Below, one piece after another: positions 35,132 through 46,846 of a DNA stretch of 64,000 nucleotides. The stretch is taken from assembly GCA_009363875.1 (NCBI GenBank), contig CM018687.1, positions 23,071,764 through 23,135,763 on the forward strand, read 5' to 3'. Numbering within the stretch: the stretch's first letter is position 1; every line of letters starts with the position of its first letter. The notes under the pieces were generated by a model. It did no database searches. It saw nothing but the letters and a program-made list of their open reading frames with translations, and had not been told where the DNA came from. A program made the position numbers and the translations under genes. This DNA comes from Mikania micrantha. Lineage: Eukaryota; Streptophyta; Magnoliopsida; Asterales; Asteraceae.

Positions 35132-35727
35132 TGTTGGACTAAAAGAACCAATGAGCCTGATCAGAAAAATCTCTAAGTCTCACAGCACTTATAACAACTG
35201 AAGAAGAACACAACGGCTGACATACAATGTACAGAAGTACAAGATCTGAAGAGATATACAACAGCTGAAGTGTAAGTCATCAGATGTTGTAGTGTGTAGT
35301 TTAGTCTTCAGTAGTTTTCTTTCAGTTATTGTAAAAGTCTGATGAGTAGTTTACTCATCAGATGTTTTAGTTTATTACTTACTTCAGTAGTTTTAGTTCT
35401 TCAGTAGTTGTAAGAGATGTCTTCAGATGTTGAAGACATTCTCAGTAGTTTAGTTATTTCAGTTGTTTTGTTTTGTCTGTTAGGTGTCAACATCATGTGA
35501 CATCATCAGACGTCACTGTCTCTATATATGGGCAGTTGACAGTATTGTGTAATGTAACGAAGTTAATGAATTGAATGAAATATTCCTTTGCAGAAACCTT
35601 CTCTCTCTATAACAAATTTGAGTTTACTGTTTGATTAACTTTGTTCTTACGATGATTATGCTAATTCTGTGTTGAATTCCGCTGTTATACTTTAATATTG
35701 AATCAATTGAGAACATCTGATCCTACA
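35132..35727 (+). mobile_element. 5' LTR of Sirevirus C (596 bp)
   Basis: TGTTGGACTAAAAG...GATCCTACA. It has repeated CAGATGTT/TCAGTAG words, a 25-base perfect hairpin (35338-35362) and a TATA box (CTATATATGG, near 35521). Confidence 0.95.
35338..35362. promoter_or_regulatory. 11 bp perfect hairpin in the Sirevirus C LTR
   Basis: TCTGATGAGTA, loop GTT, TACTCATCAGA. The same is in the 3' LTR (46454-46478). It lies about 160 bp upstream of the TATA box. A relaxed version, CTGATGAGTA with TACTCTTCAG, occurs just upstream of the aORF (42781-42804). Confidence 0.75.
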
Positions 35728-35729
35728 AT

Positions 35730-35741
35730 TGGTATCAGAGC
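35730..35741 (+). other. Primer-binding site of Sirevirus C
   Basis: TGGTATCAGAGC, two bases after the LTR end, complementary to the 3' end of initiator tRNA-Met. CAGGTTAAT follows at once and resembles a splice donor. Confidence 0.93.
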
Positions 35742-35948
35742 AGGTTAATCATTGATCGATTAAACAATTGATCTCTGAAACTGCTCAAATTTGTTCTCTA
35801 GTTGATCGAATTAGCTGATTAGTAAGAATTTGTTATAGATTGAAGTTTTCTGTTAACTTCTGTTGATTTGTCTTTCGATATAGATCTGTTTTGATTCAAT
35901 TGATTGAAATTTGCATTAGTTTGTGTGTAATTTTTGAATCTGTGATCA

Positions 35949-38948
35949 TGACAACTCCAAACAATGATCCGCACAATACAGGCTCCGCAACCAAGCCTCC
36001 GATGCTTGTGCGGAGTGAGTACAACATTTGGCAACGTAGAATGCTACATCACCTGTCGATTAATAGCGCAGGATGTTGGAAATCTGTAGTGCATGGTCCG
36101 TATAAACCCATGATCACTGATCCTGAAACTAAACTAATGATTCCGAAACCTTCGGATATGTATTCAGATGAGGATATTAAATTGTTTGAAATTGATGCTA
36201 AAGCTCATGGTATTCTGGCCATGGCCTTGCCGAATGAGATTTATTCTGGCTTGATGCATCATGATACTGCTCATGATCTCTGGGTTGCACTGAAAGAACA
36301 ATTCGGTGGAACGGATGAGGTTTTAGCAAACACTAGAGAAATCCTTGCTCAGCAGTATGAGACCTTTTCTCATAGAAGGGTGAATCATTGACTCAACAAT
36401 TTGAGCGGTTCTCATGTTTAATTTCTGAGTTGAAAATGGTTAAGCAAGAATATACTAATAGTCAGATGAATAACAGATTTCTCAGATCACTGCCTGAGAG
36501 ATGGGACACATACACAATTGTCCTACGCTCTAATGCTAATCTGGAAAATCTATCTCTCACCCAATTACATGGGAAACTCTTAACTTTTGAGAGAGAGGTA
36601 GAACAGAAGAGAAAACTGTCTTCATCTGGAAAACTTGCTGATGATTTTGTTCCTGGTAACACTGCTTTGATAGGTCAGGAGTCAGAGTTTAATAATGGGT
36701 CTGAATGTTCTTATGATGAACATATTGATTTTTCTACTAACAATTCTGAACATGCTTTTGTTGGAGTTGATGGTAATGCAGGAAATCATGGTGATAACTT
36801 GTGTTTTGTGATGGATGATTTGAAAGGAATCCGGATGATGATCTAGAGGAGATGGACATTTTGAGTCAAATGGCATTAATCAACATCAGATCACAAAAGT
36901 TCTATAAACGAACAGGAAGAAAGTTCCCTGGATTATCTGGCAAAACAAAGTTGGATTTGACAAAGGGAAGCTGAGGTGCCATAAGTGTCACAGACTTGGT
37001 CACTTTGCTAGAGAGTGCAAATCTACTGGTTCTAACTCTGCTGCACCTTTTGTGACTTTTCCAAGCAACAACACATCAAGCAAAGGACCACAATCTTCTG
37101 GTACTAGTCAACAACAATTCTATCCAGCTCACTTTGTTCAACAAAATCCTATGCCATATCCATATCCTTGTTTTTACATGCCTCAACCTACACACACTCC
37201 AGCATTAATTCCTTCACAATCACCTGCTCTTCCTGATCCCAGCAAATCACAAACCAATCAACAGCCTCAACAACAACATCATCAGAGTTTCTTTACTCCT
37301 GGAGTAGTTGATTGGAGTAGCCTACCTGATGATTTATCTGACTTCAACATGCAGCCTTACTCTGAAAATGGTCCACATGGTGGAGACAATCCTTTTGGAA
37401 ATCTTGCATTGATGGCTATTGACTCAACTGACAACTCTTGTCAATCTTCTTCAACATCACAGGTATCCTCTGAATCCAAAGCTAAGTTGTGTTCAGAATC
37501 TTGTGTTTCAGCATTTGCTTCCATTAGAGAAATCAATGTTGAGTTAATCAATGAGAAGTTGGCTTTAGAAAGGGTCATGACAAAGAATAAAACTGAATTT
37601 GAGAAAGTTTTGAATGAAAAAGAGTCTGAAATTTACAAACTCAAGTGTCAATTGTCTGATGAAAAGGCTAGGGTGGAAGTCATGCTTGTAAAACACAATG
37701 ATTTGAAACAAACACTTGCAGCAACCCAAGTAGAATGTGCAAAATGGGTTGAATCTTGCAAGGGGTTTGAGTTGCTGTTAAACAAGCAAACAGCATCCAA
37801 TGTGAAGTTTGGTATTGGATACAATCACACTGCCCCCCAGCTGATTATACACCAAGAATCTTAACTGTGAGTCTGAAGGGGACAGTGTATACCAATTCAC
37901 CAAATCCTCAGCAAAGTCTGATGCTGATGAATCATTTGAAAGTGATTCAAGTGCATGCAAATCTGAATCTGAAATTATGGATATTGAAACCTATTCTTAT
38001 TCTCTTGGATGTACAAATGTTATCCAGGATGACATAGGTCAGGATAGTGTTTTAATTGAGATTGATCCTGATGAAAATGTTTCAAATGAATTAAATTTAA
38101 AACTGGTTAAGTCTGATGGGCATGGCACTGGAGAAAATGATGCACGACTTTTAATAAGTCAAAGTCACTCATCAGCAGTTGTTGAAAAAGCTGATACTGC
38201 ACAACTGATGTTGGTGAATGTGTTGATACTCAAGTGCTGAAGCATAACTCTTCAGATGTTGTCAACACATCAGCTGTTGTCAATTTGTCTACAAATACTG
38301 ATGTTTCAAATGTACTGAAGAACAAAAATTCAGTCTCTAAGCCATCAGTACTTGTAGACAATCACAAGGAAAAGAAAAAGAGGGTGCCTTGTGAAATTTG
38401 TAGGCTGTTTAATCATTCAACTGATGAATGCTGGTACAGAAAAGGTTCTAAATTCAACAAAATCAAGCATAAAAACAAGAACATACTCAAAATGAAACAT
38501 GAATTCAGTTCAAAGTTTGTACCAGAATCATCAGTAGTTTCAAAATCTGGAAAATCCTTACAAGGAAATAACTCAAGTACATCCAAGAAAGGAAAAGGGA
38601 TTGTTCCAGATTCAGGGAAACAACACTTGACAGCATCTCATTTGATTAAAGACACTAAAATGATCAACACAAAAATAAAAAATCAAGTTCTGATGTGTCT
38701 GATGAAATCAAAATTTTAACTCAAAATCATAATCAACTGATGCTAATGATGCAACAACTGATAGGAAAGTCAATCTGGCAGAGGCATCTGTTGATTCATT
38801 TCATAAAAAGAAATCAAAATCAAAAGTCAAAGCAAAATCTTCTGATAAGAATGCTTCAAGTGTTGCTTCAACTGACAATGTTACTTTTGTTTCATCATGT
38901 GTTAACAGACCCAAAACCAAAATGGTTTGGGTCCAAAAATCTAACTAA
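35949..38948 (+). pseudogene. gag: Sirevirus C gag
   Basis: Particle and RNA-binding protein. I start at ATG 35949 (MTTPNNDPH), which fits gag N-termini, rather than the upstream in-frame ATG at 35891. Copia gag domain about 35990-36560 (YNIWQRRM, LWVALKEQF, RFLRSLPERWD). Zinc knuckles: CHKCHRLGHFAREC (near 36975-37016) and CEICRLFNHSTDEC (near 38392-38433). A Gln/Pro-rich part (37080-37290) and a coiled-coil-like part (37500-37780) lie between. Frame changes near 36385, 36825, 36945, 37835 (in a C6 run), 38215 and 38700 each look like a single-base indel. Gag ends at a TAA (38946-38948) after WVQKSN; the protease frame follows. Confidence 0.88.
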
Positions 38949-38966
38949 GTGTGTTGTTGTATGCAG
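38949..38966 (+). promoter_or_regulatory. Acceptor-like tract at the gag/pol junction of Sirevirus C
   Basis: GTGTGTTGTTGTATGCAG directly follows the gag stop and precedes the protease codons. Position matches A and B. Here readthrough of TAA would also join the frames. Confidence 0.3.
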
Positions 38967-41900
38967 GGTCCTTCAGCATGCCAAAATAGCATCTGGTATG
39001 TTGATAGTGGAGGATCCATGCATATGACTGGGTGCAGATCTCTCCTTCATAATTATTTCACTGGAAGGAAGGGATTTGTATCCTTTGGAAATGATGCTAA
39101 GGGTTACATTATAGGTAAAGGTGTGGTAACAAATGGTGAGATTAGGTTTGATGATGTGAATCATGTTGAGAATCTTAAGTATAATCTTCTGAGTGTTAGT
39201 CAAATGTGTGATAAGGGTCATGTTTCTCTGTTCACTAAGCAAGACTGTAGGATTTTATCTTCTGATGTGATGCCTTTGATTGGCAAAGTCTTAGATGAGT
39301 ATACACTCCTTAAGGCTAACAGAGTGGGAAAGGTATATGCCTTTGATTTATCTAAGAAAATCTCTGTCAAGGGTCATCCTTGTTTATTTTCTAAGGCCTC
39401 TTTCCAGGAGTCCAATCTGTGGCATAGAAGATTAGGTCATGTGAACATCAAAAACATGAATCAATTGGTGAAGCATGGATTGGTTAGAGGTCTTCCTTTA
39501 AAGGATTTTAGTTGTGATGAGAATTGCACTGCATGCTTGAAAGGAAAGCAACACAAAGTCTCTTTTCCTCCAATTGGAGATTCCAAATCCACCAGTTGTT
39601 TGCACATGCTGCACATGGATTTATTTGGGCCAGTTCAGATAATGTCTATGGCAAAGAAGAAGTATTGTCTAGTCATTGTAGATGACTACTCAAGGTTTGT
39701 CTGGACTTTCTTCTTGCACTCAAAAAGTGAGGTTGCCAAGGCTATTATGAACTTTGTGTTGTATGTTGAAAAGCAATATTCTATACCTGTCAAGTGTGTA
39801 AGGAGTGATAATGGCACAGAATTTAGAAATCACATTTTAGATGAATTTTATCTATCAAAGGGAATTCAGAGGCAGTACAGTATTCCCAGGACTCCTGAAC
39901 AAAATGGAGTTGTAGAAAGGAAAAATAGAACCTTGATTGAAGCTGCCAGAACAATGCTGGCTGACTCTGGTCTGCCTTTGACCTTCTGGGCAGAAGCCAT
40001 CAACACAGCTTGCTATGTGCAAAACAGGGTTCTAGTCAATCAAAGATGGTTGAAACTCCATATGAAATACTTCACAATCTAACTCCTTTGATTTCCTTCT
40101 TCAGAGCTTTTGGGTGTCCATGTTATATCCTTAACATCAAAGATCAACTCACAAAGTTTGATTCCAAAGTTGATGCAGGATATTTTGTTGGATATTCTTC
40201 AACTTGCAAGCTTATAGAGTGTTCAATTTTCGAACAAAGATTGTTGAAGAAACTCTTCATGTTAAATTCAATGAATGTCCCAAAGATCCCATTCCTCAAA
40301 ATCCTGCTGAAATGTTTGATCTTAACATCTTGCACCATGAATTTCCAGTTGAGCCTAATGTTGAAGCACATGAGGTACTTACTGCAGATCCACCACAAGC
40401 TTCTACAGAAACCACACAAGGAAGTCCTGATGATGAAGATGAAAGCACTCATCTGTTCAGATTTAGTGATAATCTGCCACTATCTGCTAAATCTGATGCT
40501 CCTCCTGCTCCAGTTGCTGCTCCAAATACAAATGCTGATGAGATTCTGGCCTCTTCTAAATCCTTTGAAATTCCTGCTGCTGTATTTCCTGAATCTTCTT
40601 CAACTGCAGCATCTGTTCCTCCAGCAAACACTTGCACTGATCTTATTCCATATCAAGAACTGAAGGATCATCCATTATCTCAAGTTCTTGGTGATATTTC
40701 TGCTGGTGTTTCCACAAGAAATCAATTATCCAACTTTTGTCTTTATGCTCTATTTGTAAGTCAACAAGAGCCAAAGAACTATCACATAGCACTTAGAGAC
40801 ATTGGCTGGGTGGAGGCAATGCAGTTGGAGTTGTTGCAGTTCAAGAAACAACAAGTTTGGGAGCTGGTTTCTCTACCTCCAGGTAAGTGTGCAATAGGCA
40901 CAAAATGGGTGTTTAGGAATAAAACAGATGAAAATGGTCAAATCATTAAAAAAAAGCTAGACTGGTTGTACAGGGGTTTTCTCAGGAAGAAGGTATTGAT
41001 TATGATGAAACTTTTGCCCCTGTAGCCAGACTAGAAGCAATTAGGTTGTTCTTAGCATATGCTGCCTTACATAAACTTAAAGTTTTTCAAATGGATGTCA
41101 AAAGTGCTTTCTTATATGGTAAAATAAAAGAGGAAGTGTATGTGTGTCAACCTCCAGGCTTTGAGGACAATAAACATCCTGATTGGGTGTACAAGCTTGA
41201 TAAAGCTCTTTATGGGCTGAAACAAGCACCTAGAGCCTGGTATGACACTTTATCCACTTTTCTACTCTCAAAATAATTTCACTAGAGGCTCCATTGATAA
41301 AACTCTATTCATAAAGAAGGTAGGACAGCATAAGCTACTTGTTCAAATTTATGTTGATGACATTATATTTGCTTCATCTGATCTAAAGTTGTGTGATGCT
41401 TTCACTGAGCTTATGACCAAAAATTTTGAAATGAGTGCCATGGGGGAACTACAGTTTTTCTTGGGTCTTCAAATTAAACAAAAACCTGATGGAATTTTCA
41501 TTCACCAATCAAAATACTCAAAAGAGCTGTTAAAGAAATTTGATTTGCAAAACTGTAAACCATGTTCTAACCCCATGAGCAGCACCACACAACTTGATGC
41601 TGATCTAAAAGGTACTTCAGTGGATGAAACTCTTTATAGATGTATGATTGGCTCTTTGATGTATCTAACTGCATCAAGGCCAGACATTATGTTTGCTACT
41701 TGTGTCTGTGCTAGATTTCAGGCTGCACCTAAAGAATCTCATTTAATTGCTGTGAAGAGAATTTTCAGATATTTGCAGGGCACTCTATCTCTGGGAATAT
41801 GGTATTCCACTGGACTTCCTGCAAGCTAGTTGCTTTTTCTGATAGTGACTATGCAGGATGCAAACTCTCAAGAAAATCTACTTCTGGTGGGTGTCAATTT

Positions 41901-42293
41901 CTAGGAAATTGTCTGGTTTCTTGGCAAAGTAAGAAACAAACATCTGTAGCCACTTCCACTGCTGAAGCCGAGTACATTGCTGCTGCAAGTTGTACTTCAC
42001 AGATTCTCTGGCTTCAGTCTCAACTCTAAGATTATGGCATCAAAGAACTGAAGACACCATTGTTAATGGATAGTGCTTCAGCTCTTTGTATTGTCAAGAA
42101 TCCAGTTCAGCACTCTAGGACTAAACACATTGAGATCAGACATCATTTTATAAGAGATTGTTATGAAAAGGGTCTGATTGATCCAAAGTTTGTTCCTAGT
42201 GCTGATGAGCTTGCAGACATTTTTACTAAGCCTTTAGACACCTCAACTTTTCAAAATTTAGTTCTAAGGCTTGGTATGCTGCAACTTGAATAG
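38949..42293 (+). pseudogene. pol: Sirevirus C pol: protease, integrase, RT, RNase H
   Basis: Protease site VDSGGS (near 39002); WHRRLGH and CTACLKGK zinc-binding (39420-39550); integrase Asp in HMDLFGP, Asp in SDNGTEF (near 39807) and Glu in NGVVERKN (near 39905); linker; RT with GTKWVF, FAPVARLEA and YVDD (near 41352); RNase H with SDSDYAGC (near 41840) and AEAEY (near 41965); end at 42293. Frame changes near 40060, 40200, 40955 (A7 run), 41265 and 41820, and a TAA at 42027-42029 where relatives have Gln/Arg. All catalytic residues are present. In the same frame the protease follows the gag TAA after a short T/G-rich tract ending ATGCAG (38966). Confidence 0.9.
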
Positions 42294-42479
42294 GTTGGTT
42301 TTTCATTACATAAATTTTAATTTCTTTTCAAAAACTCAAAAATATTTTCAATTGTTCTTTTCAAATAAATTTTTTTTACCTTGAAACCTTTTGATATTTT
42401 CAGTATATACTGATACATATCAAAAGTACTGCTTCAAGGAAAGATATGACCTTTTCTAATACTCTAAGTTACAAGTACT

Positions 42480-42765
42480 GATGAGTATTGATTCACTAAG
42501 TACTGAAGGTCAAACAATGTTTACAAGTTCTGATGAACAACTTGCTTACAAGTGCTGATGAACACATTGTTCACATGTTCTGATGAACAAAATTTCCACA
42601 AAGTTCTGATGAACAAATTGTTTACAAGTTCTGATGCACAAAATTTCCACAAAGTTCTGATGAACAAATTGTTTACAAGTTCTGATGAACACATTGTTCA
42701 CAAGTTCTGATGACAAAATTTCCACAAAGTCTGATGAACAACTGATGAAAACAACTGCTGAACAA
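42480..42765 (+). repeat. ~24 bp degenerate tandem repeat before the C aORF
   Basis: About ten units built on ACAAGTTCTGATGAACA, alternating with ATTGTTT or AAATTTCC. The TCTGATGA core is the same word found in the LTR hairpin of this element, so the array occupies the place where Sireviruses may carry LTR-type boxes 5' of the extra ORF. Confidence 0.8.
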
Positions 42766-42900
42766 AACTGTCGACAACACCTGATGAGTAATTTTACTCT
42801 TCAGTTGTTTTAACTTCTGTTGTTTTCTCTATTTAACTCAACCTTCTTCAGTTGTTTCATTATCACTTTCTCAGAACTTTCCATCTTTTTCAAAAACCTA

Positions 42901-42914
42901 TTTTCCCTCTCCAG
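42901..42914 (+). promoter_or_regulatory. Candidate 3' splice site before the C aORF
   Basis: TTTTCCCTCTCCAG, a strong pyrimidine tract with CAG, 11 bases before the aORF ATG (42926). Compare 22590-22614 in B. Confidence 0.45.
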
Positions 42915-42925
42915 TCTTTGCATCC

Positions 42926-45900
42926 ATGGCGTCAATCACCTTGAAACCTCGACACAATTCCGTTGCTTATCTGACCAAATCCTCCTTTTGGTCAAAGTTT
43001 GATGAAGCTGTGGACTTGATGACCTCCTCTCAATTCAAAACTGCCTTTCTTCTCAATCCAACTCTGTATGTCGACTCCATTCATCAATTTTGGATGAATG
43101 TTGAACTGATCAACGTGGGCACAGGAGTCATCTCCCTTCGATCCACAGTTAATGGTCATAATGTGCACATCAGCCCCGCTGAACTCAGGGAGGTTCTTCA
43201 GCTTGATGATGCTAACCTGGTCACTCAGTTTCCTAAGAGCGCCACTGACCTCTGTTTACACGTCATGAATACCAGGGTGACTTGAGTGACTCCACACTTT
43301 TCAAGAAGCACTTCAATGACCCAGAGCGCCTGATATTCCATATGATCAACATCTGCTTGGCTCCGAAGTCTTCCTCATGGGACCAAATGTCCTCTCGATG
43401 GCAACAGGTATTGTATTCTATCCTTGAATCTCAAAAGCTAAATTTTTCTCAAATACTATTTTCTGAATTAACTGAACATGCTGCTAAGCCTGTTTCCTCT
43501 AGATGGCTACTCTATCCACGTTTTATCATGGCCATCATAGAGAAACAGCTTCAGCAAACTGGCCTCGTTGGTCAGGGGATCCCTGCTCCAGCAGTTTTGC
43601 TGGAAGTATATTCCCGACACAACTCTAACCTCACTCTAAAAGAGGCTGCCCGAAAGCTAAAACCAAAGCAGAGGGAACCCACAGTCTCCACTTCTACTTC
43701 AATCAAATCCAAAGTCCCCCAAACCAAATCCAAAAAGCCCAAAAGGCTGCTCAGGGAAATGAGTCCCCTGAGTCTGCCCATGCCTCACCAAGGCATGAAA
43801 TGGTCACTGGGAGTAGTCAACCAGTGGTCCATCAGACTCCACCGGCTCAAACCGCCCAGGTTCCTCTCAACAGGATCCTGGAGCAACCATTGTAGGGGCA
43901 GACACATCTCTAGAACTATTTCATTTGAAAAGGTTTCTATTGAACAGCACCAATCTCCCCGGGTGCATTCTCTTTCAAAGCCAATTCCTATGGAAACCAC
44001 CCCAGATAGCCCCACTTTTGTTATTGACAACATCCTGGATCAGTTGAACACTCCTATCCCCTCCCAGACACCTATCACTACTGGGATTAGCTCCAACATT
44101 GAGGGGGAGGAACAAAGTGTCTCTGATAACCCACAGGATCATGACTACCACATCAGATCTCCTAGTGTGGAAAGAGAGATTCTGATATCTGACAAGGCTG
44201 CTACTTCATCACCTCCATCATTTGGAGTGATTGATAGTGGTACCCTTACTAAGACCTTGTCAGAGGCAACAACTGATGAAGGGGTTACCCCTGAGGTTGG
44301 AAGTCCCCAGTACCAAGAAAAAGGGGCACCTGCTCATGTTGAGCCACACTCAACTCAGGTAGATCCTGATATTCTCAGGAGGTCAGATGATTCAGCTAAG
44401 GCTGATGATGACCAAAGCACACTTGCTGAGGTTCTGAAAAGAATCAAATCCTTGAGGCTGAGGTTTGTAGACTCAATGAGCTACTCACCAAAATGTCCAA
44501 GGACAAAAGTCCATCTTCCCCAATTACCCCACAGATGGCACCTTCTCATTCTGAAGGTCACCCAACACTTCACCACTACTATACAATTTGACAAGCCTCC
44601 AGCCACTGCTTCAGGCACTAATCCTTTGGGTTCTAGCCCCCCAGAGGCATTAGCTGCTGCCTTTCTAAATATCCTCCCTCTCATCACTCCATTACTAAAA
44701 ACCATCATTGCCCAAGCCCTTGATGAGAGGCTACCCTCCACATCTCAAATTCAACAAATGGTTGATGAGGCTGTGACTGCTGCCAGACTTACCACTCTAC
44801 ATACTCCTTCTTCCCCTGCAGCCAAAAAGGGGGAGTTAGGAACAGAGTCAGTCACAACTTCAGCTTCCAAAAGGCCAAGATCTGAAGATGTTGCTTCTGA
44901 AAGGTCTCCTGCAATTCAAGTGACTTATAAGACAGAAGAAGAATAAATCTGTTGAGGTTATCAACAGAGCTGATGAGGTGGTTGAGCAGGAAATGACTGA
45001 GAAAGTAATTGAAGCAAGTGCTGAACAAGTGGAAGTTACAACATCTGATGTACAAAAACAGGCTACAACCTCTGATGTACAAGAAACTGAACCAGAGGAG
45101 ATACAAAATCAAGAGGTTCAAACTCAGGTTGTTGAGGTAAGGGCTCCTCCAAAGAAGAGAAGGCAACTTAGAATTCAAGAAGAAGAAGATTCAGATGAGG
45201 AAGACAGGATGCCTATCTCTATAGTCATTAAAACAAAGGTTCAAAAGCCTGTTTCAGCAACAACTGGGTCAGATCTCTGGCCATTCAAAAGAAGAAAGTA
45301 ACTTTACCTGCCAAATATGTGCCTGAGAAGCCACTGGTGTTTGGTCAACATCCAATGATCACACCAGAGTCTAGAATGTTGGCAGTCAAAGTGAAGCTTG
45401 AAGAAGAAGAGAACCAAAGGAAGCATGATGAGCAGATCTTAAAGTTGGTTGACAAAGATTATCCTCAGACATCAACTATTACTGCAATGAAGAAAGAAGC
45501 TCAAAGGTTGTATGCTCTGAGATGCACATTTCAGTATATGAAGGATCTGATTAGGATGTGGCCTGATCCAAGAGTCATTCATAGGATTCACAAGAGAGAA
45601 GCCCCAGCAGCTTATGCCAGAAGAATCAGAAGGGTATTAAGTGCTGAAATTATGCTGGGGTCAGTGCTTGATCCTTGGGAAATAATAAGTGATTTCAAGA
45701 GTGTGTACAACTCTGGTGCAAAAGCTCCAAATTTCATAGAGAACAAAATGATCAAGAAAGGACTAGTATATAGGAAGCTTGAACATGTTCTGCAAGAAGA
45801 ACTTTATTTGTTTTTGGAAGGAAAGCACCCTGATGAGTTTGTTTACAGGGAAATTACCAGAGTAGAGCTGAATGATGGGACAACGGCCAGGTACTTGTCT

Positions 45901-46020
45901 GAGTATTATGGACCTGAGTCCTTCTTTGAAGGTGAACCTGAAAAACTGACTCCACAAGAGAAGATGATATTACTTGAAGCTTATGTCAGGGAGTCCTTCA
46001 GGTTAGTATATAATCAATAG
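42926..46020 (+). pseudogene. Additional ORF (aORF) of Sirevirus C
   Basis: Function unknown. ATG 42926 lies in a good context (CCATGG). The N-terminal module (42926-43560) is homologous to that of B: HNSVAYL, FW near residue 55, LREVLQ near 90 and LYPRFIM near 43520. The middle is Pro/Ser/Thr-rich (43660-44830). A Glu/Val-rich part and a basic patch with KKRRQ follow (near 45150), which could serve in nuclear targeting or RNA binding. A charged globular C-terminal part (45320-46020) shows no clear match to the A'/B C-terminus. Frame changes near 43280, paired compensating shifts about 43750-43930 and 44460-44590, and breaks near 44945 and 45300. No signal peptide or membrane span is visible. 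Ends ~220 bp before the PPT. Confidence 0.78.
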
Positions 46021-46235
46021 CTTTAATGAGAGGGGTTAATGCTCATAGTCCATTTCCCCAATGGAGTTCCCTCTCATATTTTGCTTGTTAGAATTTTTTT
46101 GGAAGCTGTTGATTATCAGGCATACACTTTAACCGGTTATTTTGATACTGATCTCAAAGAAAAAGACTTATCTTTCTGCCTGGGAATAAATAAGTGAGAC
46201 CATAAATAAGTTAGAGGTTTTTGGCTGCATTGGTT
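46021..46235 (+). other. Non-coding 3' region of Sirevirus C before the PPT
   Basis: 215 bp between aORF stop and PPT. No feature seen apart from AT-rich sequence. Confidence 0.5.
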
Positions 46236-46246
46236 CAGGGGGAGTT
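46236..46246 (+). other. Polypurine tract of Sirevirus C
   Basis: CAGGGGGAGTT abuts the 3' LTR start. Confidence 0.9.
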
Positions 46247-46841
46247 TGTTGGACTAAAAGAACCAATGAGCCTGATCAGAAAAATCTCTAAGTCTCACAG
46301 CAATTATAACAACTGAAGAAGAACACAACGGCTGACATACAATGTACAGAAGTTACAAGATCTGAAGAGATATACAACAGCTGAAGTGTAAGTCATCAGA
46401 TGTTGTAGTGTGTAGTTTAGTCTTCAGTAGTTTTCTTTCAGTTATTGTAAAAGTCTGATGAGTAGTTTACTCATCAGATGTTTTAGTTTATTACTTCAGT
46501 AGTTTTAGTTCTTCAGTAGTTGTAAGAGATTGTCTTCAGATGTTGAAGACATTCTCAGTAGTTTAGTTATTTTCAGTTGTTTTGTTTTGTCTGTTAGGTG
46601 TCAACATCATGTGACATCATCAGACGTCACTGTCTCTATATATGGGCAGTTGACAGTATTGTAATGTAACGAAGTTAATGAATTGAATGAAATATTCCTT
46701 TGCAGAAACCTTCTCTCTCTATATAACAAATTTGAGTTTACTGTTTGATTAACTTTGTTCTTACGATGATTATGCTAATTCTGTGTTGAATTCCGCTGTT
46801 ATACTTTAATATTGAATCAATTGAGAACATCTGATCCTACA
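46247..46841 (+). mobile_element. 3' LTR of Sirevirus C (595 bp)
   Basis: Same ends as 35132-35727. Differences: one C/A substitution (35187 area) and indels of 1, 4, 1, 1, 2 and 2 bases. Hairpin at 46454-46478. Confidence 0.95.
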
Positions 46842-46846
46842 TAGAT
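46842..46846. repeat. Target-site duplication TAGAT (right copy)
   Basis: Matches 35127-35131. Confidence 0.95.

Larger units (their letters stand above)
42294..42925 (+). other. Spacer between pol and aORF of Sirevirus C
   Basis: Non-coding, AT-rich start, then a tandem repeat, the weak hairpin at 42781-42804 and a polypyrimidine tract before the aORF. Unlike A and B, I see no GGGGAG tract after RNase H. Confidence 0.7.
35132..46841 (+). mobile_element. Complete Sirevirus C (11,710 bp) inserted in Tekay LTR1
   Basis: Both LTRs, PBS, gag, pol, spacer, aORF and PPT are present, flanked by TAGAT duplications. The LTRs differ by one substitution and six small indels over ~596 bp. One substitution points to a very recent insertion, yet the coding part has a dozen or so frame changes. 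Confidence 0.95.

Noticed and set aside
22593..46020. aORF as a retroviral-type envelope
   Set aside because: No signal peptide, furin-like site, fusion peptide or membrane helix is visible in A', B or C.
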